Source: Luteimonas padinae (GTDB lineage: Bacteria; Pseudomonadota; Gammaproteobacteria; Xanthomonadales; Xanthomonadaceae). From it: DNA of 64,000 nt. Every line of letters starts with the position of its first letter. Position 1 is the first letter of the stretch. Position numbers and translations under genes: made by a program. Shown here one piece after another: positions 15,505-24,337 of this stretch. The stretch lies in contig NZ_BMZT01000006.1 of assembly GCF_014652935.1 (NCBI RefSeq), positions 124,001 to 188,000 of the forward strand. The letters run 5' to 3'. The notes under the pieces are model-generated. The model was not told the DNA's origin and did no database searches. It was given only the letters and a program-made list of their open reading frames with translations.

Positions 15505-18000
15505 TCAGGGATGGCGCGGCGCCTCCTTGACGTGCTTCTCCAACCACGCATCGGTCTCGGCCAGCATGTGCAGGATCGACTCGCGGGCGCGGTAGCCGTG
15601 CGACTCCTTGGGCAGCATCACCAGGCGCGCGGTGCCGCCCAGGCCTTTCATCGCCGCGAACAGGCGCTCGCTCTGCATCGGGAAGGTGCCGGAGTTGTTG
15701 TCCTCCTCGCCGTGGATGATGAGCAGCGGCTCGTTGATCTTCCCGGCGTGGACGAAGGGCGACATCGCCTGGTAGGTGTCGGTGGCCTGCCAGTAGTTGC
15801 GCTCCTCGGCCTGGAAGCCGAACGGCGTGAGCGAACGGTTGTAGGCACCGCTGCGCGCGATGCCGGCGCGGAACAGGTCGGAGTGCGCGAGCAGGTTCGC
15901 GGTCATGAAGGCGCCGTAGGAATGGCCGCCGATGGCGATGCGGTCGCGGTCGGCGACGCCGCGCTTCACCACCTCGTCCACCGCCGCCTGCGCACTGGCC
16001 ACCAGCTGCTTCACGTAGCTGTCGTTGGGCTCGGCGTCGCCCTCGCCCACGATCGGCATGGTCGGGCCGTCGAGCACCGCGTAGCCGCGCGCGAGGTAGG
16101 CCAGCGGGCCCCAGTAGCTGATGCGGTTGAAGCGGTGCGGCGAGCCGCGCACCTGGCTGGCGGCGTCGGCGGATTTGAACTCGCGCGGATAGGCCCACAT
16201 CAGCATCGGCAGCGGGCCGTCGCGCTTTGCGTCGTAGCCCGCGGGCAGGTAGAGGTCGGCGGTGAGTTCGACGCCGTCGTCGCGGGTGTAGCGGATCTGC
16301 TCCTTGCTGACGCCGCGCAGCTCCGGCGTGGGGTGGGGGAAGTCGGTGAGGGCCACCGGAGCCGCATCCGTGCTGGTCGTGCGCAGCAGCACCTGCGCCG
16401 GCTCCGTGGGCGATTCGCGCGTGGTGAGGATGCGCGAGGCCTCGGCGTCGAGCAGCGCGAACGGCGCCTCGTACCAGGGCGCCTGCGAGTGGAACAGGCG
16501 CTCGGTCGCCCCGGTCGCCAGGTCCTGGCGATCGAGGAAGGGACGGTCGCCTTCGGCCGATGCGCCGTCGCCGATGCGATAGATGGTGTCGCCGTCGCCG
16601 GTGGTGAGCAGGCGCGCGAAGCCACGTTCGTCCAGCCGCATCACCGGGGTACCGGGATCGGCGTAGCGGTCCTCGTAGGACGCTTCGCGCAGCAGCACCG
16701 GCTCGGTGCCGGCGTCGGGCGCCAGGCGCCACTCGCGCAGCCGCCGCGTTTTCCACCAGGATTCGGTGAGCAGCGCCAGTCCGCCGTCGCCCCAGCGCAC
16801 GCCGCCGAAGCGGGTGGAAAGATCCGCCAGCACCCGCGGCTCGCCGGTGAAGGGCGCCGCGTGCGCGAACACGCGGTCGCGCACCGCCACGTCGCGCGCG
16901 GGATCGCCACCATCCTGCGCTTCCGCCCAGACCAGGGTGGCCGGCACGTCCGAACGCCAGGCGATGCGGCGCACGCCGGTGGCGACGGCATCGTTGCCGG
17001 TCGGCAGGCCTTCGACCAGCGGCAGCGTCGCCACGGTGTGCAGCAGGCGGCCATCGAGGTCGATGACGTCGATGCGGCGCGGGAAGCGCGAGTACGGCAC
17101 GGCATAGGAGAACGGCCGCTCCAGGCGCTGGCGCAGCAGGTGGCGGCCATCGGGTGACACCGAGGCACCGACGTACAGCTCCGGCGTACCGATGGCGCGC
17201 ACCGCGCCGTCCAGGCCCACGCGCACCAGCTGGCTGGTCATGTAGTACGCGAACAGCGCCTCGTCGTGCGGATTGGCCAGCAGGTCCTGATAGGTGCGCA
17301 GGCTCTGCACCTGGCCGCTTCCGCGCGTCTCCTGGATGTTCGGCCCGGTCGGCACGCCATCGTCGGCGGGCGGTGCGCCCTGCCCCTCCGGCCGCACCAG
17401 CGCGATCAGGCCGCTGCTGTCGGGCAGCCAGTCGAAGCCGCTGCCGGTCACGCTGCCCAGCGGGCGCTCGACCAGGCGGCGGGCCCGGCCCTCGGCCACG
17501 TCCACCAGCCACAGCTCCACGCGGCCGGCGCGCGGATCGACGTGGCTGAAGGCGATGTGGCGCTGGTCGGGCGACCACTGCAGCGATGCCAGCGCCAGCG
17601 GCTGCGGCAGGCCCTGGATGCGGCGCTCGGCGCCACCATCGACCTCCTGCAGCCAGAGATCGTCGATGAAGCTGAAGGCGCTGGCCGAATGCGTGCGCGG
17701 GTGGATGCGCAGGCCGGCGAGCTTGAGCTCCGGCTGGGCGACCACGTCGATGCCGGGCAGCGCCGGCACCCGCATGTAGGCGAGCAGGTCGCGATGCGGC
17801 GACAGCGACAACCTCGGCACCGAAGGTGCATCGACGATGGCGCGCAGCGCGGGCGCGGGCAGGCGGTAGCCGCCGGCGCTGGCCGCGGCTGCAGCGTCCG
17901 TCGCTGGCGGCTGGTCACGGGCCTGGGGGGCGACCGGCGGAAGCGCGAGGCAGGCCAGCAGCAGCGGCGCTGCGAGATGTCGGAAAGTGTGCGTGGACAA
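15505..18000 (-). CDS. S9-family serine peptidase (glutamyl-peptidase-like prolyl oligopeptidase fold)
   Basis: 831 residues with an N-terminal signal peptide (APLLLACLALPPVAPQA), so it is periplasmic or secreted. Residues of about 45-560 look like the beta-propeller that gates access; the last 250 are the alpha/beta hydrolase. The triad can be placed: Ser694 in GHSYGAFM, Asp767 in HGEEDNNSGT and His801 in KESHGYRARES. DLYLPAGYDAKRDGPLPMLMW is the usual entry to the hydrolase domain. The closest family is the S9D glutamyl-endopeptidase group. Such peptidases are abundant in this bacterial family and scavenge peptides. It is monocistronic, ending at the shared terminator. Confidence 0.9.
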   Translation of the reverse strand: MSTHTFRHLAAPLLLACLALPPVAPQARDQPPATDAAAAASAGGYRLPAPALRAIVDAPSVPRLSLSPHRDLLAYMRVPALPGIDVVAQPELKLAGLRIHPRTHSASAFSFIDDLWLQEVDGGAERRIQGLPQPLALASLQWSPDQRHIAFSHVDPRAGRVELWLVDVAEGRARRLVERPLGSVTGSGFDWLPDSSGLIALVRPEGQGAPPADDGVPTGPNIQETRGSGQVQSLRTYQDLLANPHDEALFAYYMTSQLVRVGLDGAVRAIGTPELYVGASVSPDGRHLLRQRLERPFSYAVPYSRFPRRIDVIDLDGRLLHTVATLPLVEGLPTGNDAVATGVRRIAWRSDVPATLVWAEAQDGGDPARDVAVRDRVFAHAAPFTGEPRVLADLSTRFGGVRWGDGGLALLTESWWKTRRLREWRLAPDAGTEPVLLREASYEDRYADPGTPVMRLDERGFARLLTTGDGDTIYRIGDGASAEGDRPFLDRQDLATGATERLFHSQAPWYEAPFALLDAEASRILTTRESPTEPAQVLLRTTSTDAAPVALTDFPHPTPELRGVSKEQIRYTRDDGVELTADLYLPAGYDAKRDGPLPMLMWAYPREFKSADAASQVRGSPHRFNRISYWGPLAYLARGYAVLDGPTMPIVGEGDAEPNDSYVKQLVASAQAAVDEVVKRGVADRDRIAIGGHSYGAFMTANLLAHSDLFRAGIARSGAYNRSLTPFGFQAEERNYWQATDTYQAMSPFVHAGKINEPLLIIHGEEDNNSGTFPMQSERLFAAMKGLGGTARLVMLPKESHGYRARESILHMLAETDAWLEKHVKEAPRHP

Positions 18001-18055
18001 GGCGTGGTTCCTGCTCGGGACAAACCCCGAGCCTAGCCCGCCCGCACCGCGCGGG

Positions 18056-18086
18056 GACCGTGGCGACGGTCATGGTCGCCACGGTC
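18056..18086 (-). terminator. Strong hairpin after the LysM-protein gene
   Basis: A perfect 12-bp inverted repeat (GACCGTGGCGAC and GTCGCCACGGTC) with a 7-nt loop, starting 17 nt beyond the stop codon of the LysM gene on the minus strand. There is no T-run. It could be a Rho-dependent end or an mRNA 3' stabiliser. Confidence 0.5.
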
Positions 18087-18102
18087 TGCAGCGTCCTTGG
18101 GC

Positions 18103-19860
18103 TCAGCTGCCGTGCACGGTCACCGTGCCGGGCAGCTGCACGTAGTTGCCGTCGGCGTAGTTGCCGTCGGCCGAGCTCGAGATGTTGAACAGGCGCTCGG
18201 CACTGCCATAGTCGGAGCCGCCCATGTTGCGCGCGAGCGCGATCGCGAAGTCGAACGTCTTCACCGCATTGCCGTCGTAGTCCTGGGTGAGGACGCGCAG
18301 GTCGAAGTCCATCCCCCCAGAGGCCTCCAGCGCCTTCTCGGCATGGTCCTGCAGTTCGGCCATCTCCGCTTCGGTGTAGGTGATGGTGACGGTGTCGCCA
18401 GGCTTCACCGGGCCATCCTGCGCCTTGTCGACGTCGCCGGTCTGGGCGGCGTTGATCAGCTGCGAATTGCTCTCGTCGACCTTGATCGTGTACGCGTACT
18501 CGCGATCGCCCATGATCTCGTTGCCCTCGGCGTCGAACGACTGGGTGAGGGTCATCGGCACGTTGCCGCTGTACTGCAGGTTGACCGTGCGCTCGGCGGT
18601 GCCGTCGGGATAGGTGGTGACCACCGAATCGCCGGTGTTCTGCGCACCGTCGATGCCCAGCTCCAGCGGGCCGAGCTTCACGTCGACCTTGGCCTGCGAC
18701 GAATAGTCGAGCTTCTCGATGGTCTTCACCTCCGACACGCCCGGGCCGTTGTCGGCCGGCATGTTGCCGTTGGCGACGTAGTCGTTGTAGGCGGCCAGGC
18801 CTTCCGGCGTGGACAGGTCGAACTCGGCGGTCTTGAGCGTGGCGCCGCTCAGGCTGGTGTCGTTGCCGAGCATCACCTTGACCTGCTCGAAGTCCAGGCC
18901 CACGCCATTGTAGGCGCTGATGGCCTCGGTCGGGCCTGCGGTCACGCGCACGGTGTCGGCACCGGTCTTCTCGACCAGCAGGCTGGTGCCTTCCTCGGTG
19001 GTCACCTTGGTCTCGGCGGCGACGTTGCGGAAGGTGGCCTTGAATTCGTTGCTCGCGTAGTTCGAGCCATCGATCTTGATGACCGTGCCGGTCGGCATCG
19101 TCGACGGGTCGAACGGATTGACGCTGGCGAGGTCGGTGGTCTTCGCCGCCTGCTCCGGCATCGATACCTCGTAGGACGCCTTGATGCCCTCCGTGTGGCC
19201 GTACTCCAGGCCGGCCTGCTTGACGTCCACGCCCGCGTTCAGCGACATCGAAATGTCGCTGGACACGCTGTAGGTGGTCACGCCGTTCTCGGTCTTCTCG
19301 CCGGTGACGACGGTGCTGCTGCCATCCATGCCGAAGCTGATGCCGACGCCCTTCGAGTTCTTGACGCTCTCGCTGAAGCCGCCGTTGGCAGTCAGCGAAA
19401 CCGTGCCCTCGTCGGGATCGACCGTGACGCTGCCGCCCGCGGTGGTGCTGGTGGTGGTCTTGTTGCCGTCCGCGTCCGTGGTGGTGGTCTTGTCGGTCTT
19501 CTTCCCACCCGCCGTGACCCCGTCCTCGGACACGCCGACGCTGGCTTCGTTCTTCGAGCTCGTGCCGTTGGCGTCGGTTCCGGTCTTGGTCTCGTCCTCG
19601 CCGGTGACCTTGGCCGAACCGCCGCCCGCGTCGTCATCGGTGGCCGCGGCCGCTGGCAGGTTCAGCTTGTCGCCGGGATAGAGGGTGTCCGGATTGGTCA
19701 GCTGCGGATTGGCCCCGATCAGCGCCTGCGGCGTGGTGTCGTTGGCCCTGGCAATGCTGTCGATGGTCTCGCCATGCTGGACTTCGTGCTGCTTCGGCGG
19801 CGGCGGCGGGGGCGGCGGCGGCGGGAGGGGCTGCTGGTATCCGATCGCATTGACGGTCAT
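18103..19860 (-). CDS. LysM-domain protein of unknown function with a polyproline head
   Basis: 585 residues. Order: MTVNAIGYQQ, a run of ten Pro (residues 13-22), one LysM domain (about 24-69, HEVQHGETIDSIARAN to YPGDKLNLP), a Thr/Gly/Asp-rich low-complexity linker (about 70-160), then about 420 residues of probably beta-rich sequence I do not recognise, ending in SADGNYADGNYVQ. There is no signal peptide or membrane segment, and no Cys or Trp anywhere, as is common in exported acidic proteins. LysM binds peptidoglycan or chitin, so surface or export function is likely but the route is unknown. GGAAG precedes a C8 tract directly before the ATG. Divergent from ahcY. Confidence 0.75.
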   Translation of the reverse strand: MTVNAIGYQQPLPPPPPPPPPPKQHEVQHGETIDSIARANDTTPQALIGANPQLTNPDTLYPGDKLNLPAAAATDDDAGGGSAKVTGEDETKTGTDANGTSSKNEASVGVSEDGVTAGGKKTDKTTTTDADGNKTTTSTTAGGSVTVDPDEGTVSLTANGGFSESVKNSKGVGISFGMDGSSTVVTGEKTENGVTTYSVSSDISMSLNAGVDVKQAGLEYGHTEGIKASYEVSMPEQAAKTTDLASVNPFDPSTMPTGTVIKIDGSNYASNEFKATFRNVAAETKVTTEEGTSLLVEKTGADTVRVTAGPTEAISAYNGVGLDFEQVKVMLGNDTSLSGATLKTAEFDLSTPEGLAAYNDYVANGNMPADNGPGVSEVKTIEKLDYSSQAKVDVKLGPLELGIDGAQNTGDSVVTTYPDGTAERTVNLQYSGNVPMTLTQSFDAEGNEIMGDREYAYTIKVDESNSQLINAAQTGDVDKAQDGPVKPGDTVTITYTEAEMAELQDHAEKALEASGGMDFDLRVLTQDYDGNAVKTFDFAIALARNMGGSDYGSAERLFNISSSADGNYADGNYVQLPGTVTVHGS

Positions 19861-19868
19861 GGGGGGGG
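19861..19868 (-). repeat. C8 homopolymer between ribosome binding site and start codon
   Basis: On the coding strand of the LysM gene the sequence is GGAAG, eight C, ATG. The whole spacer is the homopolymer, so a slip of one or more bases changes the ribosome-binding-site distance without altering the protein. Confidence 0.6.
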
Positions 19869-19988
19869 CTTCCGGCGCAGTGTGGGATGGCGTCAGGTTA
19901 GGGGCTGTCGCCGGTGCTCTACACCCGGTCCAACCCTAGGTCGAGCGTGCCGCGGCGCGTGGACGGGGATCGCCCGGCCGTGGCGTTA

Positions 19989-19994
19989 TATAAT
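19989..19994 (+). promoter_or_regulatory. -10 element for the riboswitch-ahcY transcript
   Basis: A perfect TATAAT, 9 nt before the first paired base of the riboswitch. Transcription would start at about 20001, giving an RNA that begins with the aptamer. The -35 is not obvious. Confidence 0.65.
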
Positions 19995-20002
19995 TCGCGG
20001 TC

Positions 20003-20080
20003 CGCCGAGGGGCGCTGCGATGGGCCGGCTTCGATGGAGCCTTCCCACCAGGCTCGGCGACGAACACCCCAACGGCGCCC
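20003..20080 (+). ncRNA. S-adenosylhomocysteine (SAH) riboswitch
   Basis: The aptamer matches the conserved SAH riboswitch layout. P1 pairs CGCCGAG (20003-20009) with CTCGGCG (20053-20059). The core GGGCGCTGCGA follows P1. CCAGGCTCGG closes P1. The 3' AACGGCGCCC completes a pseudoknot, GGGCGC (20010-20015) pairing with GCGCCC (20075-20080). Members of this class switch on ahcY when SAH accumulates. A CTCCCCGAGCGGGAG hairpin lies between aptamer and start codon and may belong to the expression platform. The ahcY ribosome binding site is at 20128-20131. Confidence 0.92.
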
Positions 20081-20138
20081 GGTTCCCCACCCCGACCCCT
20101 CCCCGAGCGGGAGCGGGCGCAGAAACCGGAGCTTCCCG

Positions 20139-21602
20139 ATGAACGCCGTTGCCAAGACCAGCCCTGAACGGGCATTTTCCACCGAGGGCGACTACAAGAT
20201 CGCCGACATCTCCCTGGCCGACTGGGGCCGCAAGGAGATCGACATCGCCGAGCACGAGATGCCCGGCCTGATGTCCATCCGCCGCAAGCACGCCGCCGAA
20301 GCGCCGCTCAAGGGCGTGCGCGTGACCGGCTCGCTGCACATGACCATCCAGACCGCGGTGCTGATCGAGACGCTCAAGGACATCGGCGCCGACGTGCGCT
20401 GGGCCTCGTGCAACATCTTCTCCACCCAGGACCACGCCGCCGCGGCCATCGCCGCCACCGGCACGCCGGTGTTCGCCTGGAAGGGCGAGACGCTGGAGGA
20501 GTACTGGGATTGCACGCTGGATGCGCTGAGCTTCCCCGACGGCAACGGCGGCTTCCTCGGCCCGCAGCTGGTGGTCGACGACGGCGGCGACGTGACGCTG
20601 CTGATCCACAAGGGCTACGAACTCGAACAGGGCGACGAGAGCTTCGTCAACAGCCCGTCGGGCAGCCACGAGGAGCAGGTGATCAAGAACCTGCTCAAGC
20701 GCGTGGCCAAGGAGCGCCCGGGCTACTGGACGAAGGTCGTCGCCGACTGGAAGGGCGTGTCGGAAGAGACCACCACCGGCGTGCACCGCCTCTACCAGCT
20801 GGCCCAGGACGGCAAGCTGCTGGTGCCGGCGATCAACGTCAACGACTCGGTCACCAAGTCGAAGTTCGACAACCTCTACGGCTGCCGCGAGTCGCTGGCC
20901 GACGGCCTCAAGCGCGCGCTGGACGTGATGCTGGCCGGCAAGGTGGCCGTGGTCTGCGGCTACGGCGACGTCGGCAAGGGCTGCGCGGCCTCGCTGCGCG
21001 CCTACGGCGCCCGCGTGATCGTCACCGAGATCGACCCGATCTGCGCGCTGCAGGCGGCGATGGAAGGCTACGAGGTCGCCACCGTCGAGGACACCCTGGG
21101 CGAGGCCGACATCTATGTCACCACCACCGGCAACAAGGACATCATCCGCGTCGAGCACATGACCGCGATGAAGGACCAGGCCATCGTCTGCAACATCGGC
21201 CACTTCGACAACGAGATCCAGGTCGATGCGCTCAAGGCGCTGGCCGGCGTCGAGATCGTCAACATCAAGCCGCAGGTGGACAAGTACATCCTTCCGAACG
21301 GCAACGCCATGTTCCTGCTCGCCGAGGGCCGCCTGGTGAACCTGGGCTGCGCCACCGGCCACCCGAGCTTCGTGATGTCGAACTCCTTCGCCAATCAGAC
21401 GCTGGCGCAGATCGACCTGTGGGCGAAGAAGGACGAGTACGCGAACAAGGTCTACATCCTGCCGAAGCTGCTCGACGAGGAAGTCGCGCGCCTGCACCTG
21501 GAGAAGATCGGCGTGCGGCTGACGAAGCTCACGAAGGAACAGGCCGACTACATCGGCGTGTCCGTCGAGGGGCCGTTCAAGCCGGAGCACTACCGCTACT
21601 GA
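20139..21602 (+). CDS. ahcY: Adenosylhomocysteinase (SAH hydrolase)
   Basis: 487 residues; the NAD-dependent enzyme that splits SAH into adenosine and homocysteine, relieving inhibition of methyltransferases. Conserved motifs: [64 protein letters not shown] (catalytic Lys), [15 protein letters not shown] (NAD loop), and the C-terminal KPEHYRY whose Lys and Tyr complete the NAD site of the neighbouring subunit. The ATG at 20139 with GGAG upstream is preferred over longer frames that would read through the riboswitch. Confidence 0.97.
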   Translation: MNAVAKTSPERAFSTEGDYKIADISLADWGRKEIDIAEHEMPGLMSIRRKHAAEAPLKGVRVTGSLHMTIQTAVLIETLKDIGADVRWASCNIFSTQDHAAAAIAATGTPVFAWKGETLEEYWDCTLDALSFPDGNGGFLGPQLVVDDGGDVTLLIHKGYELEQGDESFVNSPSGSHEEQVIKNLLKRVAKERPGYWTKVVADWKGVSEETTTGVHRLYQLAQDGKLLVPAINVNDSVTKSKFDNLYGCRESLADGLKRALDVMLAGKVAVVCGYGDVGKGCAASLRAYGARVIVTEIDPICALQAAMEGYEVATVEDTLGEADIYVTTTGNKDIIRVEHMTAMKDQAIVCNIGHFDNEIQVDALKALAGVEIVNIKPQVDKYILPNGNAMFLLAEGRLVNLGCATGHPSFVMSNSFANQTLAQIDLWAKKDEYANKVYILPKLLDEEVARLHLEKIGVRLTKLTKEQADYIGVSVEGPFKPEHYRY

Positions 21603-21610
21603 GCCGCCTT

Positions 21611-21632
21611 CGCCGCTCCCTCGGGAGCGGCG
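21611..21632 (+). terminator. First hairpin after ahcY
   Basis: A perfect 10-bp stem (CGCCGCTCCC / GGGAGCGGCG) with a 2-nt centre, starting 8 nt after the ahcY stop. No T-run follows. It may be a 3' stabiliser or part of a tandem terminator. Confidence 0.5.
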
Positions 21633-21663
21633 CGGTGTGCCGGCGGCCAGGTCTGGCCGCGAT

Positions 21664-21697
21664 GCAGGAAGGGCGTCCCTCGGGGCGCCCTTCCTGC
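21664..21697 (+). terminator. Second hairpin between ahcY and metF
   Basis: A perfect 12-bp stem (GCAGGAAGGGCG / CGCCCTTCCTGC) with a 10-nt loop and a short GTT tail. With the hairpin at 21611 it probably limits read-through from ahcY, consistent with a separate metF promoter at about 21780-21800. Confidence 0.55.
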
Positions 21698-21778
21698 GTT
21701 CCGGGGGCCCGCCGCCGCCTCGCGACGCCTCCGCTTCCACCGCGCCGTCCGGTCGCCTCCGGAGAATCCGTACACATC

Positions 21779-21800
21779 TATCGCGATAAAGAGATATCAT
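21779..21800 (+). promoter_or_regulatory. Palindromic AT-rich promoter/operator region of metF
   Basis: TATCGCGATA (21779-21788) is a perfect 10-bp palindrome and GATATC (21793-21798) a second. TATCAT at 21795-21800 could be the -10, 28 nt before the metF ATG. Such half-sites could serve an ArsR-type SAH/SAM regulator or another methionine regulator. The regulator is not in the window and its identity is unproven. Confidence 0.45.
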
Positions 21801-21827
21801 CACCCCGTTCCCGATGCCACGGCCGCC

Positions 21828-22652
21828 ATGATCCCGATCAGCTTCGAGTTCTACCCGCCGAAGAACGACGAACAGCGCGCGCAGCTCGGCCGCACCGCCA
21901 AGCGGCTCAAGGCCTGGTCACCCGAGTACGTGTCCTGCACCTTCGGCGCCGGCGGCTCGACGCTCAGCTACACCGGCGACACCGTGCGCGCGCTGATCGA
22001 CGACCACGGGCTGGACGCCGCCCCGCACCTGTCCTGCGTGGGCGGCACGCGCGAGGAGCTGGCGGCCCTGCTGCAGCGCTATCGCGAACACGGCTGCGGC
22101 CGCATCGTCGCGCTGCGCGGCGACCTGCCCTCGGGCATGGGCCATCCCGGCGAGTTCCGCCATGCCGCCGACCTGGTCGCCTTCATCCGCGCCGAGCACG
22201 GCGACTGCTTCCACATCGAGGTCGCCTGCTACCCGGAAACGCACCCCCAGGCCGAGGACGCGCTGGCCGACCTGCGCCACTTCAAGGCCAAGGTCGACGC
22301 CGGCGCGGACGGCGCGATCACCCAGTACTTCTACAACGCCGACGCCTATTTCCGCTTCGTCGACGAGGCCCGCGCGCTCGGCGTCGAGGTTCCGATCGTC
22401 CCGGGCATCATGCCGATCTCGAACTTCAGCCAGCTCAAGCGCTTCTCGGAGGCCTGCGGCGCCGAAATCCCGCGCTGGCTGGGCAAGCGCATGGCGGCCT
22501 ACGGCGACGACATCGACAGCATCCGCGAGCTCGCCGGCGATTTCGTCGCCGGCCTGTGCCGGCGCCTGGTCGAAGGCGGCGCCCCGGGCCTGCACTTCTA
22601 CACCCTCAACCTCGCCCGGCCAACGGTCGCGGTGCTCGAACGGCTGGGCTGA
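21828..22652 (+). CDS. metF: 5,10-methylenetetrahydrofolate reductase
   Basis: A 274-residue FAD TIM-barrel enzyme that makes 5-methyl-THF for methionine synthesis. Family signatures: SFEFYPPKNDEQ at the N-terminus (catalytic Glu), SCTFGAGGST, ALRGDLPSG, IEVACYPETHPQA, DAGADGAITQYFYNADAYFRF, VPGIMPISNF and LHFYTLNLARPT at the C-terminus. It follows ahcY in the same direction but with two hairpins and its own promoter-like region between them. Together with metK and ahcY it forms most of the methyl cycle; a methionine synthase is not in the window. Confidence 0.96.
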   Translation: MIPISFEFYPPKNDEQRAQLGRTAKRLKAWSPEYVSCTFGAGGSTLSYTGDTVRALIDDHGLDAAPHLSCVGGTREELAALLQRYREHGCGRIVALRGDLPSGMGHPGEFRHAADLVAFIRAEHGDCFHIEVACYPETHPQAEDALADLRHFKAKVDAGADGAITQYFYNADAYFRFVDEARALGVEVPIVPGIMPISNFSQLKRFSEACGAEIPRWLGKRMAAYGDDIDSIRELAGDFVAGLCRRLVEGGAPGLHFYTLNLARPTVAVLERLG

Positions 22653-22704
22653 CGCCGCATCCGGCGCGCCGGCGGGGCACCACTCGCGGTACCCTTGGCC
22701 GATG

Positions 22705-23358
22705 CCGTACCCGCGCCACCCCGTCCTGGCCGCCTCGCTGCTGGCGGCGGTGGCGACCGCCCTCCTGCTGCCGGCACCCGTCGGGGCCCAGGTCCGCCGC
22801 TGCACGACGCCCGACGGCGGCACCGTGTACACCGACCGCAGCTGCGCCACGCTGGGCGCGGTCGAGACCCGCCCGAACGCCGACGGGGGCCTGTCTCCGG
22901 GCTCGGCGCCGCGCTACCGCGGCGGCTGCTCGCGGCGCCTGCAGGACCTGGTCTTCGAGGTGACCTCGGCGATCGACGCCCGCGACACCAACTGGCTGGC
23001 GCGGAGCTACCACTGGGCGGGAATGGGCCATCGCAACGGCTATGCGGTGCTGGAGCGGCTGGATGCGATCGCGCGCCGCCCCCTGCTCAACGTCACCGCG
23101 CTGCGTCCGGCGCGGACCATCGTCGTCCCGTCGCCGGAAACCGCACCAACCGCAGCCGCCGCCCCGGCCGGTCCGGCCCCGCTGTCGGCGCTGGTCACCG
23201 GGACGGCCGCCAGCTCCCTGGCACAGCCCCCGGCTCCGCCGGCGCCGCGGCGGCCGGTCGCGCTGCGCATCGACCAGGTGCTGTCAGACGGCGTCACGCC
23301 GTCCACCACCACCTTCGGCCTGCGCCGGCACATGGACTGCTGGTGGATCTCGCTCTGA
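22705..23358 (+). CDS. Exported DUF4124-type protein
   Basis: 217 residues with a signal peptide (SLLAAVATALLLPAPVGAQ). Just after the cleavage site is the short DUF4124 core VRRCTTPDGGTVYTDRSC, a small beta motif found in many exported proteins of this bacterial family. The middle is Ala/Pro-rich, and the C-terminal LRRHMDCWWISL is distinctive. The ATG at 22705 fits the signal peptide; the open frame upstream is a shadow of metF. The function of the family is unknown. Confidence 0.7.
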   Translation, partial: PYPRHPVLAASLLAAVATALLLPAPVGAQVRRCTTPDGGTVYTDRSCATLGAVETRPNADGGLSPGSAPRYRGGCSRRLQDLVFEVTSAIDARDTNWLARSYHWAGMGHRNGYAVLERLDAIARRPLLNVTALRPARTIVVPSPETAPTAAAAPAGPAPLSALVTGTAASSLAQPPAPPAPRRPVALRIDQVLSDGVTPSTTTFGLRRHMDCWWISL

Positions 23359-23401
23359 GCCGCTGCGGCACAATGGCGGTCCACCGCAGCGGAGCAGCGC
23401 C

Positions 23402-24319
23402 ATGCAGTACCCCGAATGGATCTGGCACAACGGCGGCATCAAGCCCTGGGCCGAAGCCAACACCCACGTCATGTCGCACGGCCTGCACTACGGCTCGTCG
23501 GTGTTCGAAGGCATCCGCGCCTACGCCACCCCCGGCGGCAGCGCGATCTTCCGCCTGCAGGACCACACCCGCCGCCTGTTCGCCTCGGCGCGCATCTACG
23601 ACATGGCGATCCCGTACACACCCGACGAACTCGACGCCGCCTGCCACGAGGTGGTGCGCCGCAACGGCCTGCGCCAGGCCTACCTGCGCCCGGTGGCGTG
23701 GCGTGGCCTCGGCGGCTTCGGGCTGAGCGCGGAAACGCCGATCGACGTCGCGGTGGCGTCCTGGCACATGGGTCCCTACCTCGGCGACGGCGCGCTGACC
23801 GAAGGCATCGACGCCTGCGTCTCGAGCTGGCAGCGCTTCGCGCCCAACACCATCCCGGCCGGCGCCAAGGCCGGCGGCAACTACCTGTCCGGCCAGCTGG
23901 TCGCGCGCGAGGCGCGCCGCCTGGGCTTCGGCGAAGGCATCGCGCTGGCGTCGACGGGCCTGCTCAGCGAAGGCGCGGGCGAAAACCTGTTCCTGGTCTT
24001 CGACGGCGCCCTGCACACCACGCCGGTGAGCGCCGCGCTGCTCAACGGCATCACCCGCGACTCGATCATCCGCCTGGCGCGCGACGCCGGCATCGCTGTG
24101 GTCGAGCGCGACCTGCCGCGCGAGTACCTGTATCTCTGCGACGAACTGTTCATGTGCGGCACCGCCGCCGAGATCACCCCGATCCGCTCGGTCGACGGCC
24201 GCCAGGTCGGCGCCGGCCGCGCCGGACCGGTGACCCTGCGCCTGCAGGAGCTGTTCTTCGGGCTTTTCGACGGCCGCACGCCCGATCGCCACGGCTGGCT
24301 GGAGCCGCTGCGCGACTGA
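23402..24319 (+). CDS. ilvE: Branched-chain amino acid aminotransferase
   Basis: A 305-residue fold-type IV PLP enzyme that interconverts valine, leucine and isoleucine with their 2-oxo acids. It opens with WIWHNGGIKPWAEANTHVMSHGLHYGSSVFEGIRAY. The PLP lysine is Lys156 in IPAGAKAGGNYLSGQLV. SEGAGENLFLV and LFMCGTAAEITPIRSVDGR complete the active site. Length matches E. coli IlvE. It is a single gene convergent with the sensor kinase. Confidence 0.95.
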   Translation: MQYPEWIWHNGGIKPWAEANTHVMSHGLHYGSSVFEGIRAYATPGGSAIFRLQDHTRRLFASARIYDMAIPYTPDELDAACHEVVRRNGLRQAYLRPVAWRGLGGFGLSAETPIDVAVASWHMGPYLGDGALTEGIDACVSSWQRFAPNTIPAGAKAGGNYLSGQLVAREARRLGFGEGIALASTGLLSEGAGENLFLVFDGALHTTPVSAALLNGITRDSIIRLARDAGIAVVERDLPREYLYLCDELFMCGTAAEITPIRSVDGRQVGAGRAGPVTLRLQELFFGLFDGRTPDRHGWLEPLRD

Positions 24320-24337
24320 GCCCGTGGCCGGAGCGGG

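Noticed and set aside
19914-20138. N-terminal extension of ahcY by 75 codons
   Set aside because: It would read through the riboswitch; the ATG at 20139 has a ribosome binding site and matches the family start.
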